Shown here: piece by piece, positions 52,889 through 61,638 of the stretch
Layout: every line of letters begins with the position of its first letter
How positions within the stretch are numbered: position 1 is the first letter of the stretch
Assembly: GCF_001307155.1 (NCBI RefSeq)
Contig: NZ_CP012830.1
Location: 4,586,501 to 4,650,500, forward strand
Source: Pseudomonas fluorescens
GTDB taxonomy: Bacteria; Pseudomonadota; Gammaproteobacteria; Pseudomonadales; Pseudomonadaceae
Direction of reading: 5' to 3'
Length of the DNA: 64,000 nt
Translations under genes and position numbers: made by a program
The notes under the pieces: model-generated
Told to the model about the DNA's origin: nothing
Database searches by the model: none
What the model saw: only the letters and a program-made list of their open reading frames with translations

Positions 52889-54072
52889 TCACCTTACTTG
52901 ATTGGCTGTTCAGTACACTGTTGGTGCTCATAGTCCTGCCGGTGTTGGTGCTGTTTTTGCAGGTGCTGCTGGCCTGCCTGCCTGTGCGGTTGCGCTCGTC
53001 GGCGCAAAGATCGCGGCTGCGGGTGGCGGTGTTGGTACCGGCACACAACGAATCCTCGATGATCGTCGCGACGTTAAATAGCATTCGGCCGCAGTTGCTA
53101 GAGGGCGATCGCTTATTGGTGGTGGCGGACAACTGTTCTGACGACACGGCCGCGCTGGCCCGCACGGCGGGAGCCGAGGTGGTGGAACGCAGCAATGATC
53201 AGCAGTGTGGCAAAGGTTACGCGCTGGACTTTGGGGTACGTCATTTAGCGAGCGTTGCGCCGGACGTCGTGATCATTGTCGATGCTGATTGCCAGGTGGG
53301 TGAGGGCTCTATTGAGCGTTTGGCAATGTGTTGCATCGACTCAGGGCGGCCAACGCAGGCACTTAATTTAATGCTTGCTCCAGCAGGTTCCGGGCTAAAA
53401 GTGCGGTTTGCCGAGTTTGCCTGGCGTGTGAAGAATCTGGTGCGGCCGCAAGGTTGGGCTTGGCTTGGTTTGCCCTGTCAGTTAATGGGTACGGGAATGG
53501 CTTTCGTCTGGCGGGATCTGGCGTTGATCAATTTAGCCAGTGGTCACATCGTCGAAGATTTGAAGATGGGCTTCGATTTCTGCCGCAGCGGTAAGCCGCC
53601 TTTGTTTTGCCCCGATGCCCTGGTGACCAGTTATTTTCCGCGCAGTGATGAAGGCTTAAGTATCCAGCGTACGCGCTGGGAGCATGGTCATCTGGGGGTA
53701 ATCCTTGGCGATGCGCCAAAGTTGTTTGTAGAGTCGATCAGCCGGCGTAACTGGAACCTCCTGGCGATGACGCTGGATTTATGGGTCCCTCCGTTGGCCT
53801 TATTGACTATAGTGTTGGGGGCTGTTTTTAGTCTGTCATGGTTGGTGTTTATGCTGTTTGGAGCTTTGGCTCCAGCATTAATCGCTTCTGTCGGGGTGGC
53901 ACTATTGAATGTGACTATCTTGCTGGCATGGAGCCAATGTGGTCGCGAGATTATATCTTTTTCAGCCTTGTTGTATGCGCCGTTCTACGTGGTGAAAAAA
54001 ATACCCCTGTATCTAGGCTTTTTGCTTAAGCGCCAAGTTGAGTGGGTGCGTTCGAAGCGAGATGACAACTAA
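52885..54072 (+). CDS. Processive-type GT2 membrane glycosyltransferase
   Basis: The 395-residue protein has an N-terminal helix, a GT-A domain (VLVPAHNESSMI, the metal motif IIVDADCQV, GTGMAF, and the QRTRWEHG acceptor-binding motif near residues 259-266) and a C-terminal block of helices. This layout matches cellulose-synthase-like enzymes, though shorter. It is placed between GT4 and WecG-type genes, with overlaps of 4 and 1 bases, so the trio is one translational unit. Confidence 0.9.
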   Translation: MITLLDWLFSTLLVLIVLPVLVLFLQVLLACLPVRLRSSAQRSRLRVAVLVPAHNESSMIVATLNSIRPQLLEGDRLLVVADNCSDDTAALARTAGAEVVERSNDQQCGKGYALDFGVRHLASVAPDVVIIVDADCQVGEGSIERLAMCCIDSGRPTQALNLMLAPAGSGLKVRFAEFAWRVKNLVRPQGWAWLGLPCQLMGTGMAFVWRDLALINLASGHIVEDLKMGFDFCRSGKPPLFCPDALVTSYFPRSDEGLSIQRTRWEHGHLGVILGDAPKLFVESISRRNWNLLAMTLDLWVPPLALLTIVLGAVFSLSWLVFMLFGALAPALIASVGVALLNVTILLAWSQCGREIISFSALLYAPFYVVKKIPLYLGFLLKRQVEWVRSKRDDN

Positions 54073-54824
54073 TGCGCGCTTTCGCTTGGCAGCACAACTG
54101 GCAAACGATTATCCAGAAGCTCAGGGTGGTCAGTGATCTCGATGATGAGCAAGGATTGATTGATGCTTTATCCAAGCCTGAGGCGGCGACAGTACTTGGA
54201 TTCGTCAATGCCTTTGCCATGAACTTGGTGGCGGGCAACACCGATTACTATAACGCGCTGTCCGCTGCTGACGTGTTACTACGGGATGGCTCCGGCATGG
54301 CTATCCTGTTTCGCCGATTCGGCTTGGTGCCGGGGTTAAATATGAATGGCACGGATTTTATCCCCAAATTACTGGCCGCTTTCAAGGGCCGGCGCGTGGC
54401 TTTTTGGGGCACTGCAGAACCCTTTCTAGCGAATGCGGTGCAGCGTAGCGAAGCGGTATTTGCGGTCAATGTAGTTTCTGCTCACCATGGTTTTGCTGAG
54501 GTGGATGCCTACATCAACCTTGCCCGGCAACTGCAGCCAGAATTGATTGTGCTGGGCATGGGCATGCCCAAGCAAGAAGCCGTTGCTGCCAGGCTGGCTG
54601 CCAGCGGCGTGCCATGCCTGATAGTGTGCGGCGGGGCGATCCTGGATTTTCTCGGTGGCAAGGTTGTTCGGGCTCCGCAATGGGTGCGTCGTCTCGGTTG
54701 TGAGTGGGTATTCAGGCTGATGATTGAGCCAAAGCGGTTATTCAGTCGCTATGTGGTTGGTAATCCACTTTTCTTGTTGCGCACGCTGATCTGCAGAGAT
54801 GCGCCTACATTAAGGAAGCCCTGA
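54072..54824 (+). CDS. WecG/TagA/CpsF-family glycosyltransferase
   Basis: The 250-residue protein contains LRDGSGMAILFRRFG, the conserved NGTDFIPKL and LGMGMPKQE, typical of WecG/TagA. It adds a second sugar such as N-acetylmannosaminuronate or similar to the lipid carrier. Its last codons (LRKP then stop) come from GGAAGCCCTGA, which looks like the end of an inserted IS, so its original C-terminus has probably been replaced. The body of the domain appears whole. Confidence 0.87.
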   Translation: MRAFAWQHNWQTIIQKLRVVSDLDDEQGLIDALSKPEAATVLGFVNAFAMNLVAGNTDYYNALSAADVLLRDGSGMAILFRRFGLVPGLNMNGTDFIPKLLAAFKGRRVAFWGTAEPFLANAVQRSEAVFAVNVVSAHHGFAEVDAYINLARQLQPELIVLGMGMPKQEAVAARLAASGVPCLIVCGGAILDFLGGKVVRAPQWVRRLGCEWVFRLMIEPKRLFSRYVVGNPLFLLRTLICRDAPTLRKP

Positions 54825-54955
54825 AATACATTGCCGAAGGGCGAGGGCGGTTCGTCCGGCCTCTACGTTGATGGCGATGCTGCGCGTGCATCTGTTGCAG
54901 AACTGGTTCGGTTGCAGCGATCCGACCATGGGAAGGCATTGTACGAAAGCACTAC
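54814..54955 (+). pseudogene. IS5-family remnant, left end plus N-terminal transposase piece
   Basis: Starting at GGAAGCCCTGAAAT, a sequence similar to IS5 termini, a frame reads AMLRVHLLQNWFGCSDPTM, then after a frameshift EALYESTTY. These are the N-terminal residues of IS5 transposases. The middle and right end are gone. The next gene ends immediately after it. Confidence 0.72.
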
Positions 54956-55456
54956 CTACACCTTCCGTCGATTGGCAAACACGATAAATCCAAACAACGC
55001 GGAAGAAAATAACCATGCTGCCGCAGGAAGCGGTACCGTACTCCGTTGATTGATATAAGAATTGGCTGTCCCAGCCAGACCTATACCCTGGACATGCCGA
55101 CCCACCCTGAACTGGCCATTGGCAAGCGCCGCAATTAAACTTTTGAATGAAGAAGTATTGGCGCACGGCCCAAGGAAGCTGACCCACTCGCCGAGAGCGT
55201 TGACCCCATTGTTAAGCACGCCCTTGGTCGCAATGCTCTGTGTGTCAGAATCGCCGGAGAAGTCGGTGTGAAAGCCAATGGCGTTGCCACCCGCGCGCTC
55301 TTTGATCAGCATGCCTGGTTGAGGCCCTAAATCCTCGCCAGAGTTGCTCATGCAATTAGATTCATAGACCAAACTGGCCGCCTGAGCACTAGAAATAGTC
55401 GCACCATTCAGGAGTATTAATAACAAAACGGACTTAATAAAAAGTGTCAGGTGCAT
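54956..55456 (-). CDS. Secreted protein with VPLPA-type C-terminal sorting signal
   Basis: The 166-residue protein has a signal peptide (MHLTLFIKSVLLLILLNGA, cleavage near SSAQA|AS). The C-terminus reads VPLPAAAWLFSSALFGFI followed by a basic tail NRRKV, the tripartite signal (motif, membrane helix, basic residues) of VPLPA-CTERM proteins, which are processed by an exosortase. The middle part has only two Cys residues and no known domain. It is on the opposite strand to the glycosyltransferase genes, inside the EPS locus. No exosortase gene is visible in this window. Confidence 0.85.
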   Translation of the reverse strand: MHLTLFIKSVLLLILLNGATISSAQAASLVYESNCMSNSGEDLGPQPGMLIKERAGGNAIGFHTDFSGDSDTQSIATKGVLNNGVNALGEWVSFLGPCANTSSFKSLIAALANGQFRVGRHVQGIGLAGTANSYINQRSTVPLPAAAWLFSSALFGFIVFANRRKV

Positions 55457-55639
55457 AACATCGCCTCCCTGAGCAGAGGAGTATGCTTTTGTCGGATGAA
55501 GGATTCCTTATCAAGTTAAATTGAGCATAGTAGGCACATCGCTATCGCGTCAATAGTGCGTCACTACGATAAATATAAATAGAAAGTCAGTGCAATTGCG
55601 TCAAAATAACGTCGCAGGAAACAGGTCAGTCATCAATCA

Positions 55640-55782
55640 AGCGGGCTCTATCCGCATGAAATAGCTTCAGGCTTGAGCATCGCCCAAAACAGCGGTGCGA
55701 TCACTCTGGCCAAGGCGGTCTCGGTGCCAGCGCGCACGTCCATGGGCTCGGTGGCGAGCCAGATGGCATCGATACGGATCAT
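55640..55782 (-). pseudogene. IS66 orf2 (tnpB), 5' remnant
   Basis: From ATG at 55782 the frame reads MIRIDAIWLATEPMDVRAGT then ETALARVIA, the start of IS66 TnpB. After VIA the frame is wrong by one base: the alternative reading gives AVFG. The rest of the gene is missing, so it is inactive. Confidence 0.78.
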
Positions 55783-56099
55783 TGAACGAGCCCACGGATG
55801 AATCGGGCACAGCCTTCGGGGGCGGAAGTGGGCCACTTTACGGTGAGCGTTTGCTGACCAAGCGCTAACTCAATAGTCGTCAACGTTTCGGTCTTTCGTT
55901 TTGTTTTGACTTTCACAGAAATGAAAGCTGGCAGAGTGGCAGCCTCCTGATCGCGGTAAAGCGGTAGCCACCGGCGAACGACATTCGCGTTGATGCCATG
56001 CCTCATCGCAATAGCCGCCACGGAAACACCGGGCTGCTTGCACTCTTGGACGATTTGGGTCTTGAAGGATTTCGGGTAGGACTTACGTTTACGATTCAA
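55779..56099 (-). CDS. IS66-family accessory protein TnpA
   Basis: The 106-residue protein begins MNRKRKSYPKSFKTQIVQE and contains a helix-turn-helix (SVAAIAMRHGINANVVRRWL), which match IS66 OrfA. It overlaps the TnpB start by 4 bases. The third gene, the DDE transposase, is not present, so the element is a broken remnant. Confidence 0.85.
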   Translation of the reverse strand: MNRKRKSYPKSFKTQIVQECKQPGVSVAAIAMRHGINANVVRRWLPLYRDQEAATLPAFISVKVKTKRKTETLTTIELALGQQTLTVKWPTSAPEGCARFIRGLVQ

Positions 56100-56257
56100 T
56101 TATTGGAGGCGTCCCCCAAACGAAGCAGATCTTAGTCCCGTTGGCTACGCTGATAGAGTTCAGCGACCCAGGGCGAATTTTTGAGCCCGAACGCGGAAGA
56201 CATCAATTATCGGTGTCTATTTCGGACCTTCCTTAGCATTTATCGGATAGGAAAAAG

Positions 56258-57175
56258 ATGAACACTACCGAGACTGCGAAATTTACTGTACGAACCGCAT
56301 GTATCAGTTGTGGCGGCACCAGCCTAGTCGAATTGTCTGCGGGACGGTTTGATGAAGGTGCGGTTCAGCGCTTCGTCGAAGAAGATCCTTGGGGTGAGCA
56401 TCCAGCTCCGTTCTTGCGAGAACAGCAATGGTCTTTTGTCGCCTGCAAAGATTGCGGTTTGATGTTTCATCGCTATATTCTCGACCCGGAATGGAATGAG
56501 CGCCGATTTTCTAAGTGGATGTCGCAGGACGCCATCGAAGCGTTCGAGAAATATTCGAATACACCTGCAGATGTGTTTAGGAAGGCAGCAGGCTACACAG
56601 CGCACGTCCTCCAAATCGAACAACTAACCCGTTCCTTACGTGGTTCCGAAGTACCTCGTGTGCTGGACTTCGGTTGCGGCTATGGTGGCTTCCTTTCAAT
56701 GTGTTCAATGTACGGTTTCGAGGCGTATGGCGTGGACCGGTCAGCCGCAAAGCGCGATAACAACAGCTTCTCCAAAGTATTCGCCGAGATTGAGGACATT
56801 GCCAACATGTCCCCATTCCATGCTTTGACACTCTTTGAGGTTTTAGAGCATCTCGACGACCCACACGGCCTAATGCTGCGATTGAGCGAACTTCTCGCAA
56901 CCGGTGGCATTCTAGTGCTTGAGACACCTGACTGCTCGGGAGTGCGCACCATCGAAACTAGAGACGATTATGGAAAAATCCACCCACTTGAACACATCAA
57001 CGCCTTTACGCCAGAAACGCTTAAGCGCTTCGCTACGCGATTAGGTTTCGCGCCTATTCGCAAGCCGGTCAGTTGCGTAACGTGCGACTCGATGAAGTTC
57101 GTGAAGACCGTTGCGAAGCGGCTGCTAGGTCCAGCGATGCTGCCGACGACCCAGTTGTATTTCCGCAAACTTTAG
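56258..57175 (+). CDS. Class I SAM-dependent methyltransferase with zinc-ribbon N-domain
   Basis: The 305-residue protein has cysteines at 15, 18, 63 and 66 (CISC and CKDC), likely to bind zinc, and the SAM-binding VLDFGCGYGGFLS and HALTLFEVLEHLDDP motifs. It resembles Methyltransf_23-type enzymes that methylate sugars or lipid carriers in polysaccharide loci. The start ATG is preceded by AGGAAAAAG. It probably belongs to the EPS decoration set. Confidence 0.88.
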   Translation: MNTTETAKFTVRTACISCGGTSLVELSAGRFDEGAVQRFVEEDPWGEHPAPFLREQQWSFVACKDCGLMFHRYILDPEWNERRFSKWMSQDAIEAFEKYSNTPADVFRKAAGYTAHVLQIEQLTRSLRGSEVPRVLDFGCGYGGFLSMCSMYGFEAYGVDRSAAKRDNNSFSKVFAEIEDIANMSPFHALTLFEVLEHLDDPHGLMLRLSELLATGGILVLETPDCSGVRTIETRDDYGKIHPLEHINAFTPETLKRFATRLGFAPIRKPVSCVTCDSMKFVKTVAKRLLGPAMLPTTQLYFRKL

Positions 57176-57496
57176 TCGGCTCTTTAGGGTGCCTCTAAAA
57201 ACTGGTTTTTCGAGCAGCAGTGAGCGATAACTTCGCCACCATCACGTGGGCCAGCAGGCCCGCGGTCGGGATGCCCCGACTTCAATTCAATAACCGTGTT
57301 GCACTCAGCTCCAGCATCCACCCTTTGCAATACACAATCTTCGACTTTTCCGGATGCATGGAGCGCCTACGGAAAACTGACCCTCCCTGCCGATTGAAAT
57401 TTGACCCAAGGCGCGTTGCTGATACCCAAATGGGTGTTTGATCACTCGGAATGGGGGCTCGACCTTGGAGCGAGGAGCGTGGTTCAGATCAAGTCT
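57176..57496. other. Intergenic scar region
   Basis: About 320 bases with no supported gene. The part from 57375 onwards includes CTGACCCTCCCTGCCGATT and a self-complementary ACCCAAATGGGT, which could be an IS end (IS21-like), but I cannot confirm this. Confidence 0.3.
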
Positions 57497-58603
57497 TCAT
57501 GAAGGGAATAGGTCTAGAGTGCGCTCAACCTCATCGGGGTCGATTCTAAAGCCATCGCCCTCTGGCGTTCCCACCACAAAGCCAAAATTTTGGTGATCGC
57601 GATCCGTTAGATACTTGTAATAACAGATGAAACGATTCGGGGGCTGCAGAGCCAGCAATGAGCCGCCAGGCTGAAGTACATTGACACCATGTACGAGATG
57701 ACTCCCCTCGACCCCCACCACGGTTTTTGCTCCAGCGCAGGTCGCTACGATGGTTGGGACATCGGTTTTCGAAGGGTCGACAATGCGAAAACCTCTGCGG
57801 TTATGCAGACGTTCAGCGAGTTCCATTTCATTGTGTAACAGTCGCAATTCACCGTTGCCGCCTCGCAGAATGAAAACTCCGGGGTGAGAGCTGTACCTTA
57901 CGTGTGATAGTAATTTTTCACCCATCGCGCGGAAGCGTAAATGCCTATTTCGATTTTGACTTAGATCATCGAATATCACGAGCTCATGAAAAAACGCATT
58001 GCGCAAACGAACCGGTGTTATGCCAAGCCAGTCCTCATATTCGGGAGTCTGGGGAAATAGAGGAGACCTGGTGGATGGCGCGGTCGTCACCGGAACTCCT
58101 TCGTCGCATGCTAATGGGTAAGTGACACAGTCTTCCATCAGCCAGGAGCCAAACCATTTGTTTCCACCTGCTGTACAGTAAATCGCCCCGCGCTCCATCT
58201 CGGTTTCCACGGAGATTTTTGGAAGCCAACCAGATCTGGGAGATAAGCAGGATTTTGCGTTGCCCTTGTAGAGTGTTCCATCTATCAGCCAGACATCTTT
58301 AAGCAGGTAGCCCCGTGTTGGACCATGATCAACGCTGCCGATTCCTTCCATTGTACGACGAGGGTGTTCGTAAGGAAAAAAGCGTTCTTCTTCCCATCCT
58401 GTCACACGTTCGAGTTGATTGGGCAGGAAAAAAGCCGGTGGAGAAATTGATGTTTCGCCAGGCGCAATAGTCCAGGTTTTCACCGCTGCACTTTGCGGGG
58501 TTTCCGCCGGCTTTCGCATAACACGCGCTCTTACAATATGCCGGTATGCAGCAAGGTTCCATGTTGTCCGGTGGCTGCTCGTTAACACGCGTAATTCTGA
58601 CAT
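57497..58603 (-). CDS. Glycosyltransferase family 61 protein
   Basis: The 368-residue protein has the DUF563-like pattern of GT61 enzymes, with the conserved late motif VVGVEGSHLVHGVNVLQPGG. It belongs to the minus-strand unit WcaJ-GNAT-GT61. GT61 members add xylose or other sugars in capsule loci. The start ATG at 58601-58603 is preceded by AGTGAAGAT. The substrate is not evident. Confidence 0.85.
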   Translation of the reverse strand: MSELRVLTSSHRTTWNLAAYRHIVRARVMRKPAETPQSAAVKTWTIAPGETSISPPAFFLPNQLERVTGWEEERFFPYEHPRRTMEGIGSVDHGPTRGYLLKDVWLIDGTLYKGNAKSCLSPRSGWLPKISVETEMERGAIYCTAGGNKWFGSWLMEDCVTYPLACDEGVPVTTAPSTRSPLFPQTPEYEDWLGITPVRLRNAFFHELVIFDDLSQNRNRHLRFRAMGEKLLSHVRYSSHPGVFILRGGNGELRLLHNEMELAERLHNRRGFRIVDPSKTDVPTIVATCAGAKTVVGVEGSHLVHGVNVLQPGGSLLALQPPNRFICYYKYLTDRDHQNFGFVVGTPEGDGFRIDPDEVERTLDLFPS

Positions 58604-58687
58604 ATCATCTTCACTCTAATCCGCGTTACAAAAAAACAGTAAATAGCGCAAGCGCCTAAACTGCATTTTTTAACATCAGAAAGCTGC

Positions 58688-59830
58688 TCAGGTAGATATA
58701 ATTCTCTCCACAATGGGCGGGGACTTCAAGTGAGCATAACGACTACGTAACCTGTCGAGAAGGAGTTCGCTTGGGCTCTTGGCGCAGTAGAGATAAATTT
58801 TGTATAGTCCGCCAAACCCCATGTTAATATAACGAGTCGCCACTTCCTCATCGTTTTGCCCGTCCGGCAAGCCAAGATGAAGTGTCAGTTTTTTTCCCTC
58901 AACAGCAAATAACGGTGTATGCCAAAGGAGTTGGGCTGCACCCACCTTGGGTAGTCGGACAAACATATAAGCGTGGTTGCCCAGCGTATCAACATCACCG
59001 CCACGTCTTCTTTTCCATTCGAGAAGCCCATCGTCTGGACGGGCCAGGCAAGTACCGATGTCATAATAGTCAAAGCCATTGTTTATTGCCCACTCAAGCT
59101 CCATAAATGTAGTGATCGAGTTGACTTCATTCAGCCTTTTGGCATCTGAAAAAACCGCCTCAGGATAGCCAGCACGTATCATGCTCCAGTAGCGCTTTCC
59201 GGCCCGAGTAATTACGCACGCAAGTTGGCATGCAACAATTTCGTCCTCCAACAGTATTAGATCGAGCCGGCCGAAAGTCTTTGCTATCCTTAACACTTCA
59301 TGTGGGGCAATTTGCGAGGCGGCAGTGCCATGCCTTGCGATGGCATAGGGTTGAAGCATTTCCCTGTCGGCTCTTTCAATTTCTTCGTCCGTCAGCGCCT
59401 GCTTCATTCGGTAGCGCGATTGGTTCTTGCGTATGTTTCGACGTAACTTACTATCGTATCCCGCCGTGATATCGTCGATGGAACGACCCAGCGGCACGAT
59501 AGCACTCAGAAAGTGAGGTACATACAACGCGCCCAAGGTTGGTATTTCACTGACCAGAACCGTACGGTTTGATTTATCCGATTCCGATTTGCTGTCGGCC
59601 ACAGGAGACTCTACCCCCATGAGAACCTTGGCCATCTCCCGCTGTGCTCTTCTTCCCACATAGAGGATGTCGTAAGGACTGTCTTTGCGCAGCTTGAATC
59701 TGACAATTTCCCAGCGCCAGAAACAGACTCGCCCAAGTATGTCTCGCAGCCAGGCTGTAGTTTTTCTTAGCTCAAATCGTATTGAGGGAGATATGAGTTT
59801 TCGGATCTGCACCGCTAAATACGCTTTCAT
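58688..59830 (-). CDS. GNAT-like (BioF2/FemAB-type) acetyltransferase or aminoacyltransferase
   Basis: I chose ATG at 59828-59830 (MKAYLAVQIRKL), as a longer frame would overlap the WcaJ-type gene by about 100 bases. The 380-residue protein has the double-GNAT pattern, with LRRNIRKNQSRYRMKQAL and FDYYDIGTCLARPDDGLLEW, as in Acetyltransf_6 proteins of EPS loci. It may add an acyl or amino acid group to a sugar nucleotide or lipid intermediate. It follows the WcaJ-type gene by 34 bases. Confidence 0.82.
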   Translation of the reverse strand: MKAYLAVQIRKLISPSIRFELRKTTAWLRDILGRVCFWRWEIVRFKLRKDSPYDILYVGRRAQREMAKVLMGVESPVADSKSESDKSNRTVLVSEIPTLGALYVPHFLSAIVPLGRSIDDITAGYDSKLRRNIRKNQSRYRMKQALTDEEIERADREMLQPYAIARHGTAASQIAPHEVLRIAKTFGRLDLILLEDEIVACQLACVITRAGKRYWSMIRAGYPEAVFSDAKRLNEVNSITTFMELEWAINNGFDYYDIGTCLARPDDGLLEWKRRRGGDVDTLGNHAYMFVRLPKVGAAQLLWHTPLFAVEGKKLTLHLGLPDGQNDEEVATRYINMGFGGLYKIYLYCAKSPSELLLDRLRSRYAHLKSPPIVERIIST

Positions 59831-59864
59831 TTTCGGCACTCTTTTTAACTTGCCTTCAGACTGG

Positions 59865-61289
59865 CTAATAGGCTCGCTTGCCGGAGAAGGCAAACAGCGT
59901 TCGCAGAAGAATGACGAAATCGAGCCAGAGCGACCAGTTGTTGATGTACTCAATGTCAGACTCAACACGCTGAATCATCTGTTCTATATCTTTCGTTTCA
60001 CCGCGAAAGCCACGCACCTGAGCCAGGCCTGTGATGCCTGGCTTGATATTGTGACGCGCAAAGTAGTCTGCGATGCCAGGCGAGTACTGCGCATCATGCT
60101 GAATAGCATGCGGGCGAGGCCCCACCAGGGACATTTCCCCCATCAAAACGTTGAACAACTGTGGCAACTCATCCAGGCTAGTTCGCCGAATAAAGGCTCC
60201 AACCCTGGTCATGCGCGGATCATTCTTTTCTGCCTGCTTGACGATGCCGTCTTCCGGCTGATGGACGACCATGCTTCTGAACTTCCAGATACGAAAAACT
60301 CCACTCCACCCCATGCGCTCCTGTCGAAAGAACACCGGCCCAGGGCTATCGACCTTGATGGCAATCGCTATAGCCACCAGCAATGGAGCCGCCAGAAGCA
60401 AGATGAGAAAAGCCAAGACTTTGTCCTCAACATTCTTCAGAAACAGACGCATCCCCATCAGTGGAGTTTCAGACAAAGTCAGCACGGGAATACCGGCAAT
60501 TTCACGAACGCTGTGATTGATCAAGCGCAGTGAAAAAATGTCAGGCACCCAATTAATAGCAATGTGCTTATCAAGCAGCTTTAAGTAAACATCCTTAATG
60601 ACCTCCGAGCCATCCAGAGGTGTAACGAAATATACGGTACGAATGGAATGTCGCACGATTAACTTATCAAGGTCGGAGATATTACCCAGTATCGACAAAC
60701 GTTGCGTGCTTTCTGAACCCTCCTTCCCTCGAACATCGCGCGATCCAATCAACACGCAACCGACCACTCGTTCACCCAGCCAGGGATTATTGCTTATTTT
60801 CTGGTGAAGGAAGCTGGCCAGCTCCCCCGAGCCAATAATAAGAGCGGTTTCCAAATGATTCGGGTGGGTCAAGAGTTTCTTCTGCACTTCGAGTGTCGCC
60901 AGGTGCAAAAGCAACTGAGCGAAATATCCAACAATAAATAACTGCGCAACCAATAAGCGCGAGTACTGTTCACTTTGTTTGGTCAGAAAGGCCATGACAA
61001 CGAGAAAACCAAAAGCGGCAAGCCACGCCTTCAAAAGCTTAAATGCTTTGACGGTAAATCCAACATTGCTTCGGTAAATAGCATAATGGTCGTACACGAC
61101 AGCCAACGCCCCAAGCAGCAACAGGAGCATGATGACATACGCTTGCGTTATAACGCCGATATGATAATCGATCAAATACCATGCGACACCGATCACCGCA
61201 ACAAAATCGAGACCGGCCTGAATAGCGTTACTGGTACTGCTTCGTCGCTGGAGTATGGAGCGGCTACTGCTGGGTTCGAATATCATCAT
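59865..61289 (-). CDS. Undecaprenyl-phosphate glucose phosphotransferase (WcaJ type)
   Basis: The 474-residue protein has four to five N-terminal helices, a CoA-binding-like domain (ALIIGSGELASFLHQKI, near 147) and a C-terminal bacterial sugar transferase domain with IWKFRSMVV, DELPQLFNVLMGEMSLVG and PRP. It transfers glucose-1-phosphate (or galactose-1-phosphate) to undecaprenyl phosphate, which begins the repeat unit. It heads the minus-strand group. There is one such initiating enzyme in the window. Confidence 0.93.
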   Translation of the reverse strand: MMIFEPSSSRSILQRRSSTSNAIQAGLDFVAVIGVAWYLIDYHIGVITQAYVIMLLLLLGALAVVYDHYAIYRSNVGFTVKAFKLLKAWLAAFGFLVVMAFLTKQSEQYSRLLVAQLFIVGYFAQLLLHLATLEVQKKLLTHPNHLETALIIGSGELASFLHQKISNNPWLGERVVGCVLIGSRDVRGKEGSESTQRLSILGNISDLDKLIVRHSIRTVYFVTPLDGSEVIKDVYLKLLDKHIAINWVPDIFSLRLINHSVREIAGIPVLTLSETPLMGMRLFLKNVEDKVLAFLILLLAAPLLVAIAIAIKVDSPGPVFFRQERMGWSGVFRIWKFRSMVVHQPEDGIVKQAEKNDPRMTRVGAFIRRTSLDELPQLFNVLMGEMSLVGPRPHAIQHDAQYSPGIADYFARHNIKPGITGLAQVRGFRGETKDIEQMIQRVESDIEYINNWSLWLDFVILLRTLFAFSGKRAY

Positions 61290-61365
61290 TAGACCTCATT
61301 AAATTGAGAATCCAAAACGCTTATCTATTAAGTAATAAAAAAGGCAATGAAGATATAATTATTAA

Positions 61366-61614
61366 TTAACTTGTCAGCGTTGAATGATCCATCAGCGGTG
61401 CGGTGCATCGCAGCTTCGATGATTCGCACCACATTGACAGCTCTCCTGGTGCCAGAGCCTTGAGCACGTCGCCCTGAACCATCAGCGCCAGACCCTTCTC
61501 GTAATACCTACTGGCCTTCTCAGCCGGCGAGGAGCAGGCCGCCAAGCCAACAGAACAGACTGCAAGGAGCGCGCCCCAAGCGTCTTTGCCAACTTTGCTC
61601 AAATACATCTTCAT
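61366..61614 (-). pseudogene. Truncated TPR lipoprotein (PrsT-like N-terminus)
   Basis: ATG at 61612-61614 follows GGGGGTGAATTCG and gives MKMYLSKVGKDAWGALLAVC with lipobox LAAC, then SSPAEKASRYYEKGLALMVQ, which is like the first TPR of exosortase-locus TPR lipoproteins. After VLKA the sequence loses the pattern and stops; the full proteins have hundreds more residues. The rest of the gene is absent before the WcaJ-type gene, so this is a deletion scar. Confidence 0.6.
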
Positions 61615-61638
61615 CGAATTCACCCCCTTGGAGGTCAA

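Noticed and set aside
59831..59968. N-terminal extension of the GNAT-like protein
   Set aside because: It would overlap the WcaJ-type gene, and MKAYLAVQ at 59830 has a plausible ribosome site.
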